From NCBI GenBank assembly GCA_028551475.1, contig CM052355.1, positions 20,053,580-20,117,579 of the forward strand: a stretch of 64,000 nucleotides of DNA, read 5' to 3'. Below are positions 1 to 11,190 of this stretch, one piece after another; positions within the stretch are counted from its first letter, which is position 1, and the number at the start of each line of letters is the position of its first letter. The notes under the pieces are model-generated. The model was not told where the DNA came from. It searched no databases and worked only from the letters and a program-made list of their open reading frames with translations. Source of the DNA: Casuarina equisetifolia. Taxonomy: Eukaryota > Streptophyta > Magnoliopsida > Fagales > Casuarinaceae. The position numbers were made by a program, and so were the translations under genes.

Positions 1-414
1 GTCTCAAAGCACCAAAGGTAACAAGCAAGCCGGACAACATAATAGCAGAGGGCAATAATTCCTCACTTTATGGGTCGCCGCATGCCTTTGCTTTACAGAG
101 TGATCGTTCAGATATCTTACATCCCGTTAACCAAGCTTTTTGTTTAAAGACAGAGAATTTCTGGAATTTTAAAGAATAAAAATATGGAGGTTTTGGCACA
201 ATATATGTAGCGGCACAGGAAATGATTTGTTGTGGCGAAGGGTGAAGAAATTCAAGAGGCCAACAGGAGGTGAAACATCAGAAATTAAGAATAGAAGAAA
301 ATTGAATATGCAAAATTTCTGTATTACATATATACCATGGACATACCGAAGAGAGAATTTACAATCACCACACCTAATTTGTCAAGAGAAAGACAACTTC
401 TTTATGATGCTTTG
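1..414. other. 3' flank of the Ycf20-like gene, no gene seen
   Basis: This stretch lies downstream of the stop codon of the minus-strand Ycf20-like gene and probably holds its 3'UTR and terminator. Open frames here are short, begin at non-ATG codons and resemble nothing I recognise. Confidence 0.5.
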
Positions 415-882
415 TCAACTGGCAAGCTTAAAAGCATCAATGAAGAGACCATAAGTGAAACCCATCTTGAAATTGTTGAGGAGAGCAAGAGGGAATGTTA
501 CCTTTGGTCGGCTGTAATAAAACTTCGTCACATATTCTGTCAAGAGAACACATACAACAGCAGCAATCACATCATTTACCCCTAAAGCTCCAAACGACAG
601 AGAGATTGTCTGTGCAACATAAAAGCCACCCAACAAAGAGATTCCACCAAAAAGAGCCCTCCGGGAGGGAGTTCGAAAGTAGTTCCTTGACAGCTCCGGC
701 ACTAGTCTGATAATGTCAACTAGTCTTCGAGGCCCTCCATTCTCCTGGACAGCTCGAATACGAAAAAGCCTAGGTGAGGATCTCAAGGTGGAAAGTCTAA
801 GTTTCCCATGGGAGATTATGGTTTGACGATTAAAGCCAGTTGTCAGGAGGCCACAAGAGATGAAACTCACAGAATGTGCCAT
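415..882 (-). CDS. Ycf20-like chloroplast protein (NPQ6/NPQ7 type)
   Basis: This 155-residue protein belongs to the Ycf20 (DUF565) family, encoded in algal plastids and cyanobacteria and in the plant nucleus. Arabidopsis NPQ6 and NPQ7 are members, and their mutants are altered in non-photochemical quenching. Residues 1 to about 45 are rich in Ser, Arg and Thr and poor in acidic residues, as expected of a transit peptide. The conserved part starts near LVDIIRLVPELSRNYF (about residue 55). It continues through a Gly-rich hydrophobic segment (GGISLLGGFYVAQTISLSF) and a second hydrophobic segment (DVIAAVVCVLLTEYVTKFYY), and ends in a conserved tail with NNFKMGFTYGLFIDAFK. The length fits the family. 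The reading frame is an uninterrupted single coding exon. The ATG directly follows a TTTAG splice acceptor, so a 5'UTR intron is likely. Family assignment is strong; exact orthology (NPQ6 rather than NPQ7) is inferred from resemblance. Confidence 0.93.
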   Translation of the reverse strand: MAHSVSFISCGLLTTGFNRQTIISHGKLRLSTLRSSPRLFRIRAVQENGGPRRLVDIIRLVPELSRNYFRTPSRRALFGGISLLGGFYVAQTISLSFGALGVNDVIAAVVCVLLTEYVTKFYYSRPKVTFPLALLNNFKMGFTYGLFIDAFKLAS

Positions 883-1841
883 CTAAATTACCAGTGCCAA
901 TAGGGGAAACAAGAATGCCTATCCTGGGAAAGTTGAAGGATAGCTCATTAGGCAGTAATATTTAACTTGGCAAAGACAAATAGAAAATATAGTAGCAAGA
1001 GATACACTGACAGAAAACCTATTAGTTCATAGAAACGATTATAAAGGTGCTAAGATATAGCCATTTCATTTAGCCCGAATTTCAAAAATTATTTGCTTCA
1101 TTATGCACAGCTACATATGATTTTGACAGATGAGAAATTTAGGCGACACAAGCATGCAAAGACTACGGCCCTAGCATGGCCAATTCATATATCATCCTTT
1201 CCCAATCTCACATTATTCCTGTGAACAGCCTATAAAGTCATTTTTACATTACTCCCAAAATAAACATTCAAAGAGCAAGACATCTTCGTTCATAAGTGCA
1301 ATGCGCTTCTTGGTAACATCAACAATCCCCATGAGATGTAAAGAAGGGGCACAAATCCATAACAAGCATATCTTCACCTTAGTCCTTAACTCATTTTCAT
1401 AGAATTCAATAAGCAGACTTACCCTTGTATCCCAACATCCGAGGTTTTTCTTATGACAGTATATAAACCAAGTCAATCCCCGAACAAGTTTTCAAGGAAC
1501 AAGCACATCAAATACATCGTACAGATCACAACATACAGAAAACGGAATAAATGCTAAACCCAGCAAATATGTTTCGAAGTTCGCAACCTGGCAAGCTCAG
1601 AAACTTTCTAACATTATATTCACCTAGACCGAGCCAGTTAATAGAAACCCAAAACTCGGAGCCCGAAAATGCAAAATGAAAATACCAGCCATAGTTCAGT
1701 AAATTCCAAATGCATACACTACCTAAGGTAGCTCAAATTAATTCATACAGAAACCGCATCGAATTGTATACGAATCCGAAAGAAAAATGATTCCAAGTCC
1801 AATCAAAATATAGAGGAGAATTAAAAGAGAAAAGAACAAAC
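883..1841 (-). other. probable 5'UTR intron of the Ycf20-like gene
   Basis: Read on the minus strand, a good donor (TTGAG|GTTTGTTC) ends a short leader at 1842, and a TTTAG acceptor lies immediately before the ATG at 882. The stretch between has no convincing coding content. That it is an intron is inferred from these two sites; a transcript would confirm it. Confidence 0.5.
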
Positions 1842-2230
1842 CTCAATCAAAGGAACGTGATAAGCAGTGATTTCAAATAGAGAGGCTATTTGCTAATCCC
1901 ATTCCTCTTTGTTCCTGTGAATGAGAAGAGGGAGAATGTTGCTAAAACTGCTCGACTGGTCCAGAGAGCGTGGAGGCGCATTTACTCTGGCTCTCAAACG
2001 CCTTTGTCTTGTAAACCCAAAACGACATCGTTATGACAATGTCTGGGTCCATCTAATTTACAGCTCCGATCGGACGGATCCTGCACGGCCACGCCAATCA
2101 ATAATTATCGTCAGATTTTCCGCACGATCCAACCAAACTGTGACAAACTACTTCAAGGAATTCTCAAGAAAAGATAGAAAGAAAGAGAGAGAGAGAGAGA
2201 GAGAAAGGTAAGTTTGAGAAATCTTACCTC
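1842..2230 (-). promoter_or_regulatory. probable leader and promoter region of the Ycf20-like gene, with a GA tract
   Basis: Sequence upstream of the inferred first splice donor is less AT-rich than the adjacent intergenic DNA and should hold the transcription start. It includes a GA dinucleotide tract. A 96-residue plus-strand frame at 1921-2211 runs into the GA tract and resembles no protein I know, so I do not call a gene there. Confidence 0.35.
2184..2204. repeat. (GA)n microsatellite
   Basis: About ten consecutive GA units lie upstream of the Ycf20-like gene. On that gene's strand it reads (CT)n, a common feature of plant promoters and leaders. Confidence 0.85.
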
Positions 2231-4042
2231 GATATGTATTTCGTGGGTTCCCAACACATTGGATTGTTAATCTTTTTCCAATGGAGGAATTTTCTAAAAA
2301 AGGAAAAAAAGGAAAAAAAAGAAAAAGAAAAATACGGACTGGGAAATATTATTATTATATGTGGTTTGTGGGGGGGTATTTTATACGTTTTTTCTTTTTC
2401 TTTCTTTTATGTCAACCCTTAAACTTTGAATCCCACAGAATTTGTCAACTTTACCAAGTACCAACTCATGGTTGATTTAGTACTGGAGCGATTTACTTAC
2501 TAATGAAATCTTGAGCCACCCATTGTCGTAACCATTGCAAGCATTCTCCTTGACAGTTATAAACGATACAGCCTAAAGTCCTTTTTTTTTTTTTGGTTTA
2601 TGCATTCCTATAATTGATTATTATAATTAAAAGGGATTGTACCCAATCATCTATAATTTAAAGTTAATCTTTTAAAAAAAATATAGGTAAGATTTAAATA
2701 TGTTTCGTTTTACGTCATGTTTTGTTTGTTCATATCATCTTTTAAATGATATGTGCAAAGATGGGTTTCTTATGTGATAGATTTAATATATACCTAATGG
2801 TTTTTTTTATAATTTTTTTAATATTATAATGCAAGCATCCAATTTAATATTATGTGAGACATTATTATCAAATTTATAATACAATGGAGGAAGCTAAACA
2901 AGTCTTTGGTAGATATATGCAAGTAGCATTATGTAGAGGTAAATCTATATATTAGAACAAGTTCTAAGCATAATTTTCTGTAATTCAGAGATTTTTACAA
3001 TCTTAGAATCCCTAAGAAAATGTTTAAAAATCTTAGTGGAATCTGAAAATCCAATATTACAAGTTAGAAAGCAAGATTCAAACAACACATAAGCTACCTA
3101 ACTAATAGAATTTCTAACTAAACAACAAAACTATTAAAAGTCAAAAAATCTTATGCAGAAATGGTCAAATAGATCTTGCTCCAAGAAACATTATATGGAG
3201 AAAATAAATGATTTTTTCACCATCAATGATATTTTTAAAACTTAGGAAAAGATTGAGTTAGTAAAAATACGAAGGAGAAGCCTTTTTGAAAAAAGTTAAA
3301 AGGTTACTCCATTAGAGAATTTATAGAAAGATTCCACAAAAAGTTATATTAATCAAATTTTATAAACTTTCTAAGAAGTCACCATAATGTTAAGCTTGAG
3401 GATGGAATTTCCAAACACACAATTATGATCAACTATGAAAGCTAATTTATAAAAGACATTAGATGGGGAATTACTAACTAGGTAATTTTCCTTGCTATGA
3501 GAAGGATTTTGATATATTTTGTAGTAAAAATCTTCAATGTATAAAGCATTTTACATTGTGAATAATCATACCATTGGATGGAGAGTAAAAGAAAAATTCT
3601 TCTACCTTACTAGATTTAGGAGTTAGAAACTACTTGAGAGAAAGAATTTGAAGGTCCTTATCTTAACAACTCATTAGATGAGGCTAAAAAGAGATAGACT
3701 ACTAAATATTGAGTAGAATCTTCATAGTTTATTTGATGAGTTGTGTAAGATTAGAGAGCAAAAGAAAAAACCCTTTATCATCTCAAATGAGAGAAGATTA
3801 TTTATTATTATTTTTGAATATTTCTTACTCCCAAACATTAGAACAAATGTTTGAAGTAAAATTATTACTTAAGAAGATGGCAACAAGAGAAAATCTTGAT
3901 TTCCTAAAATAGCTAAATCTTTGAATCTATTGTAACTAAGATAGTTTTATAAATCAAAGCTTTTAAAGTTCTTCTATTTTATTATTGCTATGTGTTATTT
4001 AATTTTTATCTCTTGTAAAATCTACATATCTATATTTGTTTT
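2231..4042. other. AT-rich intergenic DNA, unassigned
   Basis: No gene or recognisable element. Homopolymer A/T runs are common and all frames are short. The stretch from about 2880 to 3900 may be a decayed mobile element, but I cannot place it in a family. Confidence 0.4.
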
Positions 4043-4434
4043 TGTTAGGTTTGAAGTAAATTAGTAAGGGTAATTATGTAACTACCATGTTTATGTTGTG
4101 AGTAGTTTATAAGGGTTTCCTAGTCTTACTATTTAGGTCTCTTAATCTTATTCTATTTGGGTTTTCTTGGTACTTGTATAAAAGGAAATACTATGGGGAA
4201 ACCTAGGTTTGAGGTTATGAGGTTGAGAGAGATTGAAAGAAAACAGAGGTTTTCTATAAGCATTGTAAGCACTCCTTATTATAGTGAAGAATTGTTCCTT
4301 AGGCCGGGGAAGTAGGGATTATTCCGAACCTCATAATTTTTGTGTATTCTTTACTTGACTAATATTCTCTTTGTGTATGCGGTGAGATCCTAAGAGATTC
4401 TGTGAGTTTAGATTCACGGGTTTGTTTTCTAACA
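4043..4434 (+). repeat. 5' LTR of copia-1
   Basis: TGTTAG...CTAACA, 392 bp. A TATAAAAGG box lies in the middle (near 4177) and would serve as the U3 promoter. It aligns along its whole length with 9349-9740. Confidence 0.95.
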
Positions 4435-4437
4435 AAC

Positions 4438-4450
4438 TGGTATCGGCACC
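4438..4450 (+). other. primer-binding site of copia-1
   Basis: TGGTATCGGCACC lies three bases after the LTR and resembles the initiator-tRNA-Met complement TGGTATCAGAGCC used by plant copia elements. Confidence 0.8.
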
Positions 4451-4926
4451 TAGGTTCCTAAATTAAGGCCAATGCTTGTTCTTTGTCAGGCAGTTAGCGG
4501 AAGAACATCTATTTTGGTGTGTATTTAGCACATCGCACACAAGGTTATCAACAAAGGCTTTATTTAAAGAAGCCTTTTGTCGAACACTTGGTGTGTAACG
4601 CAAGGAGGGAGAAGCTAAAATTGGTGTTTGAGGTACGGATTTTCTTCTCTAGCCTTCGTTTGTGTGATTTTTGACTTCTTTGTGGCTGGAAACATCTGGA
4701 TTTGCCTAGAAAATCGATTGGAGTGCTGCGGTTTGTGTTGAACCCGTGAGGCTAAAAAGGGGATTTGCAATTCTTTTTTTGTTTAAGTGTTTCATGGAGC
4801 GATTTTGAGTTCTATAGACTCTTTGGAAACCGATCTATTGATTGGTGTTCTTATTTCATCGAAAATTGCTGTGAAATGGTAATAATTGGAGGAGAAAGGC
4901 GGCTGTAGTAGTAAAAATGGGTTCTG

Positions 4927-5085
4927 TTGACTCAATTTTGACCCAGTCAAAGTTTGACATGTTGACCTATTAACTGTTGACTAGATCCGAAGACCTGGCC
5001 CAGCCTAGAGCCAGACCCGATTCGTCAACTCGGTCTAGCTATCCATTGACCGTTGACCGTTGACCGTTGATCATTGACTTTGACT
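4927..5085 (+). promoter_or_regulatory. cluster of TTGAC motifs in the copia-1 leader
   Basis: About ten TTGAC pentamers fall within 160 bases between the primer-binding site and gag, plus GTCAA copies on the other strand. One part (from about 5045) is a tandem 7-bp repeat of CGTTGAC. TTGAC is the core of the W-box bound by WRKY factors. A regulatory role is inference only; part of the cluster could simply be tandem expansion. Confidence 0.35.
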
Positions 5086-5284
5086 AGATAGAATTTTCAT
5101 GTGATTTATATGCCGATTTTTATAGTATTTTTTTATGATTTTTTAAGAGATATTTGACTATTTTTGGGCATAATCAAAGGGGTATTTTGGTCTTTGGTTA
5201 GCATTTGTTGAGGGGTATTTTGGTAATTTTATACTTTTGATTTATATTTGAGGGGAAAGTTAAAAGGGAGTTTATTTTGTTGTG

Positions 5285-5845
5285 ATGGATGATATGAATA
5301 CTTCTAGTAGAGGTGTGACCATGTTAAATTCATCTAATTTCCAAACTTGGAAGCTGCGGATGGAAGATTACTTGATTAGTAAAGATTTGTATGATGTTAT
5401 GGAAGGAGATTCTGCTAGGCCTGAGAAGCTGACTAATAAAGAGTGGGAGAAGTTGAATAAAAAAATTGTTTTTCAAATTAGAAAATTTGTTGAGGACAAT
5501 ATTTATCACCATATTGCGTAGGAGACTAAAGTTAGTGAGTTATGAAAGAAGCTTGAGGCTCTTTATGAATGCAAGACTCCTCATAATAAGGTAGGACGGC
5601 CGATGATAGAGTTCTTGAGTGAGTTTAAGTATTTGGTGAATCAGTTAACAACAGTAAAGATTGTTCTAGAAGATGAATTGCAAGTAATGTTATTGTCGAG
5701 TAACTTACCTGACAACTAGCAGACATTGGTAGTCAATCTTACAAACATAGCTCCTGGAGGCCTTCTGAGTATGAAGATATTCCATGAAAGTTTGTTTAAT
5801 GAAGAAACCAGAGTAATTGAACAAAGAGTATTTAGACATACATAA
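5285..5845 (+). pseudogene. copia-1 gag, interrupted
   Basis: The frame opens at an ATG at 5285 and shows the copia gag start, with LNSSNFQTWKLRMEDYL near residue 14, typical of the Tnt1/Tork gag. It is stopped by TAG at 5519-5521. Homologous sequence continues in the same region with further stops (for example TGA near 5543 and TAG near 5717). It is not functional. Confidence 0.85.
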
Positions 5846-5848
5846 GTA

Positions 5849-8800
5849 TTGGTTACAGAAAGAAGGGGGAGAAATAGATATGTAGACAGAAATAGAGACA
5901 AAAGCAATAGTAGAGGTAGAAGTAAGAGTAGAGCACCAAATTCTGATAAATCACGTGGAGTGTCACGTTCGAGGAAAGATGTCAAGTGTTATCATTATGG
6001 TAAGTCTGGCCATTATAAGAAAGATTGCAGAATACTCAAAGAAGAAGAATCAAGGAATGGAGAAAAGGAAGTTGAAAAATATATAGTGGCAACTACATCC
6101 GGTATTAAGGATATTATGATATTTTGTGATCCTCAGATTAACATATCATGTCAGGTTTTGTCTTGGATTGTCGATACAGGTGTTTATTTTCATGTTACCC
6201 CAGATGAAAGGTTCTTCACATCCTATTCAGGTGGTGATTTTGGGTGTATTAGCTTGGAAAATAATGCACATGTAAAGATAGTTGGCATTGGAGATGTAGT
6301 ATCGGAGACTAGTGTTGAATGTAAGCTAGTTCTGAAGAATGTCAGACATGTCCTTGAGATTTGTTTCAACTTGATCTTTACTGGCCTCCTTGATGATAAG
6401 GGATATGATAACTACTTTGGTAGAGGTAAATGGAAACTTAGTAAAGGTTTTCTTATATTTGCAAAAGGGTAGAAGGTCAGTACTCTCTATAAGATTGGAG
6501 CTAATATTCATAAAGGCAAGGTAAATGTGGTGGAAGATAATCACATGGAGCTATGACACAAGCAAGTTAGACATCTCAGTGATAAGGGACTTCAACATTT
6601 GATAAAGAATAAAATAATATCAAGAGTTAGTGGTGCTGATTTGCAGTTGAAGCCTTATGATCACTACTTAGCTGGAAAGCAACATAGAGTCTTATTTTGG
6701 AGAGGACCCCCGTCTAGAAGAAAACATGTTCTTGATTTGATTCATTTAGATGTGTGTATGTTGAAGAGAAAAACTCTTAGCGGCGCTATGTGTTTTGTTA
6801 CCTTCATTGATGATCATTCTAAAAAAGTATAGGCTTATGCACTGAAGACTAAGGATAAGGTTTTGGAAGTTTTCAAACAGTTTCAAGCTATGGTTGAGAG
6901 AGCAACTGGAAGGAAACTGAAGTGCGTCCGTGCAGATAATGAAGGTGAATACAGAAGGCTGTTTGAAGAATATTGCAGAACTGAAGGTGTCAGGTTTGAG
7001 AAGATAGCTCCTAAAACTCCAGAGCATAATGGGGTTGCAGAACAGATGAACAGAACTGTTGTTGAGAAGATCAGGTGTATGCTTTCACATTCTAGATTAT
7101 CTCAATCATTTTGGGGTGAAGCTATGTGTAGTGTAGTAGATCTTATTAACTTGTCTCCTTTAGTTCCATTAGAAGATGATCTACCTAAGAGAATATGGAT
7201 TGGCAAGGAGGTTTTGTTCAAGCATTTGAGAGTATTTAGCTATAAGGTGTCTGTTCACATTCTTAAAGATGAGAGGAACAAACTTAATGATAAAGCTTGA
7301 GATTTCATCTTCTTGGGCTATGAACATAATGCTTTTGGATACAGACTGTGGGATCCAGTTGCAAAGAAACTTATTAGAAGCAGAGATGTTATCTTCTTTG
7401 AAGATAAGACTATTGAAGATCTTAAGAAGACTAAAAAGTCAAAAGTTGTTAATGAAAGTCTTAAGGATATAACCCTACCTTTTTCTTTCCTAGTAAATGC
7501 ACAAGAAGGGGGAACTACATAGGAAGAGCCACTTAAGGATGTAGGAAGTGAAGAAGTTCTTGAAACTTCAGTTGTTGAAGAATCTGGAGGACATGTTGAT
7601 AATCATCTAGTTGAGTCATCAACCTAACCCCCAGTGAGAAGATCTAGTAGAGAGCGTCAAACTTCGATGAAATATCCACCACATGAGTACTTGATGCTAA
7701 CTAATGGGAGAGAATCGCAATGCTATGAGGAAGCTAATGAATATGAACACAAGAAAGAGTAGAAGAAAGCTATGTGAGAGGAGATGAATTCCTTACTGGA
7801 AAACCACACTTATGATCTTGTGACATTGCCTAAGGGTAGGAAAGCACTTAAAAATAAGTGGGTGTACAAGTTGAAGTCAAAAAAGAATAATCCACTACCA
7901 AGGTACAAGGTGCGGTTGGTTGTGAAAGGCTATGTTCAAAAGAAAGGTATTGACTTTGAGGAGATTTTCTCTCTTGTGGTGAGGATGTCTTCAATCAGAG
8001 TTATTCTTGGTTTGGCTGCTAGACTAAACTTAAAGGTAGAATAACTTGATGTGAAAATTGTATTCCTTCATGGAGACTTGGAGGAAAAGATTTATATGGA
8101 GCAACCTAAAGGTTTTACAGAGAAAGGCAAGGAGAATCTTATATGTCAACTAAAGAAAAGTTTGTATGGTCTAAAACAAGCACCTCATTAGTGGTACAAG
8201 AAGTTTGAGTCATCCATGTTACAACACGGTTATAACAAGACCAGCTTAGATCATTGTGTGTTTGTGAAGTACTTTCCAAGTGGTGATTTTGTCATCCTAT
8301 TCCTATATGTTGATGATATGTTGATTGTTGGCTAGAACATTGAGAAGATTGCTAAGCTAAAGAAGGATTTAGGTAAGTCTTTTGTGATGAAAGATTTGGG
8401 ACCGGTAAAGCGAATCCTTGGTATAGAAGTTAAACATGACAGAGAATATGAAAATTTATGGCTATCTCAAGAGAAGTATATAAAGAAGATACTTCAGAGA
8501 TTTGACATGGACAAGACAAAAGCAGTAAGTAATCCACTTGCAAGTCATTTCAAGTTGAGTAAGGAGTAGAAGCTTGATAGTAAGAATGATGTTGAATACA
8601 TGAAGAAAACACCTTATGCATCTGCAGTTGGTAGCTTAATATATGTTGCAGTAAGCACTAGACCATATATTGCTCATGCAGTTGGAGTAGTTAGTCGTTT
8701 TCTTTCAAATCTTAGTAAAATGCATTGGGAAGCTGTGAAATAGATACTCAGGTACCTTAAAGGAACCCCTAAGTTATGTTTGTGTTTTGGTAATGATGAG

Positions 8801-9270
8801 CTTATATTGGTTGGATACATATATGTAAATATGGCTGATGACCATGATGGGAGGAAATCTACAATATGGTACATGCTCACCTTCATAGGAGGAGCAATTT
8901 TATGGCAATCTAGGCTATAAGATTGTGTTGCTTTGTCTATAACGGAAGCAAAGTATATAACAATCATTGAGGGTGAAAAAAAAGTTTTGTTGATGAAGAC
9001 GTTTCTTCAAGAACTTGGTATAAATCAAAGGATGGTTATCCTTTATAGAGACAACCAAAGTTCCATATACTTTAGTAAGAACACGTCATCTCATTCAAGG
9101 TATAAGCACATTGGTGTTAGATATCATTAGATTAGAGATGTATTAGAATCTAAGCAGTTAGATCTTGTAAAGATTCACACTAATGATAATGGGGCAGATA
9201 TGTTGACGAAACTGCTGACAAGAGACAATTTAGAGACTTGTCAGCGGGTTGCTGGAATAGACTCCAAGTA
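5849..9270 (+). pseudogene. copia-1 pol (knuckle, protease, integrase, RT, RNase H), interrupted
   Basis: Domains occur in copia order. A degenerate CCHC knuckle (CYHYGKSGHYKKDC, second Cys replaced by Tyr) lies near 5987-6030. A protease with WIVDTG lies near 6170. The integrase core has DNEGEY near 6936 and HNGVAEQMNR near 7024. RT has WVYKLK near 7860 and YVDDM near 8306, and RNase H ends near 9230. At least ten stops break it, including those at 6470, 6830, 7298, 8041, 8188, 8333, 8566, 8741, 8918 and 9128. Most arise from TAG or TAA where the family has Gln or Trp, so decay was mainly by point mutation, not by large deletion. Confidence 0.9.
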
Positions 9271-9332
9271 AAGTCAAGTCTAGGGAGCAATGTTTTTTCT
9301 TTTATGGTCAAGGGATATTGCACTAATGTTAC

Positions 9333-9348
9333 TCTAAAAGGGGAAAAT
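9333..9348 (+). other. polypurine tract of copia-1
   Basis: AAAAGGGGAAAAT directly precedes the TG of the right LTR, where second-strand synthesis would be primed. Confidence 0.75.
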
Positions 9349-9740
9349 TGTTAGGTTTGGAGTAAATTAGTAAGGGTAATTATGTAACTAATATATTTAT
9401 ATTGTGGGTAGTTTATAATGGTTTTCTAGTCTTATTCTATTTAGGTCTCTTAGTCCTATTCTATTTAGGTTTCATTGGTACTCGTATAAAAGGAAACACT
9501 ATAGGGAAACTTAGGTTTAAGGTTATAAGGTTGAGAGAGATTGAGAGAAAATATAGGTTTTTTGTAAGCACCATAAGCTCTCCTCATCATAATGAAGAAT
9601 TGCTCCTTAGGCCAAGGATGTAGGGATTATCCCGAACCTCGTAATTTCTATGTGTTCTTTACTTGACTAATATTCTCTTTGTGAGCGGTGAGATCCTAAG
9701 AGATTCCATGAGTTTAGATTCACGGGTTTGTTTTCTAACA
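9349..9740 (+). repeat. 3' LTR of copia-1
   Basis: TGTTAG...CTAACA, 392 bp, the same length as the 5' LTR, with many transition-type differences from it. Confidence 0.95.
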
Positions 9741-10779
9741 GTTTCAAAGCATGTATTTTCCTATTAGCCTCTAAGCTTATGTGTAGCATGTTTAGCATTT
9801 AGAAAACTTTGGTTTTAGGCATTGAGAAACACATAAAAGGTTTTAGGTAGAAACATCAATCTAGAATAGCATCTTATAGTAATCAAAACATGGATAATGT
9901 ATAAACTTTTGTAGGCAATGATAGTTGTTAACATGTGTTATATATTAATGAAAAATCTAAAAATAATCTAGGTGTTATTAGTGCTAGTCTTAATAGTATT
10001 AGTGATGATATTCACTTTTAGTTTAAGAAAAGGAAAAAAAATCCCAAAAAATTAATTAAAATTATGCTCAGTTCACTTTAGAATTTATATTATAATATAA
10101 AAAATAATATGAGTTAATTAGATTTGTAACACATTTGGATCTTAAATAAAAGACTGAAGAAACTTTAAAACACTTAGCAAACAAACTAGATAAATCAAAT
10201 AGAAGTGGAATGCATACCCAAATAGATAAGAAAATCCTTGGACTATTTTATGTAATCAAGGAGATTAGGCTAGGGCACTTAGGGCAACCCACCTAAATCT
10301 CCTTTGCACTTGGCCCATAAAAAGACCTCCTTTGCAACTCAAATTTTGATAGCATAGAACCTCACATTGAGTAGTTGGCGAATATGAAGTACTGTGTCTA
10401 ACTATAAGTCAAGAACCATGGATTAGGCGGCTAAGTTCCATTTGAGTACAAGGGCATTGTTGGCTCTATAAGCTTAATAGAAGTTAACCAAAATCAAGAA
10501 GAATATACAAATGTAAAAGAAATCTTGGACTATTGAATACAATTATATAAAGATTTTAATCTTTTAGTCCAAGAAAGAAAAATTTATATTACCCCCTACA
10601 ATTGTGTGACATATGTAAAATTGAAGAATAAGTTAAAAAATTTCAAAAATATTATTTTTTGGTAAAACCAGCAAAAAATGAATATTGGTTATAACAATTC
10701 TTCAACAAGTTACTAAGCCTTTGGGATTTGAAAAGAATAATTTGCAATAAAATTGTTCATTGATGTGCTTTTGAGATAT
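9741..10779. other. AT-rich intergenic DNA, unassigned
   Basis: No gene or element recognised. A less AT-rich patch near 10260-10480 contains no open frame of note. Confidence 0.4.
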
Positions 10780-11190
10780 GTGTTGGGTTTAGAGACTTAT
10801 CATAAAAAGTGATAGATGTGTCACGTAAGATTCTTTTTGTATAGATCATTGTTCATAAGATATAGATAAAAAGACAAAGACAATAAGTGTGCAAGATTCA
10901 AAGAAGAGAAGAAGCCATGTAATTGAAGAGAAAACAAAGAAGACAAAGAAAAAGCAATTAAAGAGAGACATGATGAAACCATAATAATGGAGATTGCAAT
11001 AATAGAAACAAGAATAACAAAGTAGAAGAAAATGTGATGGATAAGCTAGTCTTCATAAACAACAAAAAATATTCTTTTTATTTTATTTTTTCCCATTGTC
11101 TATAAATAGGAGAATTCCAATTTTGTAGAGCATTTTAGTTAGTTTTTCATGTAAGCCTTGTAATCTTTCTTTTTCGCTGTAAACTTTTTC
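10780..11190 (+). repeat. LTR-like fragment with TATA box, plus strand
   Basis: TGTTGGG near 10782 is followed about 320 bases later by TATAAATAGG near 11100 and then a T-rich stretch of the kind seen in R/U5. The layout resembles an LTR promoter half. There are no partner LTR, target duplication or coding remains, so this is a weak call. Confidence 0.25.

Larger units (their letters stand above)
4043..9740 (+). mobile_element. copia-1: full-length decayed Ty1/copia element, Tork/Tnt1-like
   Basis: The element is bounded by two 392-bp LTRs, each beginning TGTTAG and ending CTAACA. A primer-binding site follows the left LTR and a purine tract precedes the right one. Inside, the order is gag, CCHC knuckle, protease, integrase, reverse transcriptase, RNase H, which is the copia order. 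The 5-bp flanks are GTTTT and GTTTC, an imperfect target duplication. By hand alignment the LTRs differ at roughly 46 of 392 positions, so the insertion is old. Many stop codons interrupt the coding region, so it cannot encode a working polyprotein. The Tork/Tnt1 lineage is inferred from the gag start and the RT and RNase H motifs. Confidence 0.95.

Noticed and set aside
1921-2211. A 96-codon plus-strand frame upstream of the Ycf20-like gene
   Set aside because: It ends in the GA tract, has no recognisable domain and overlaps the probable promoter of the minus-strand gene.
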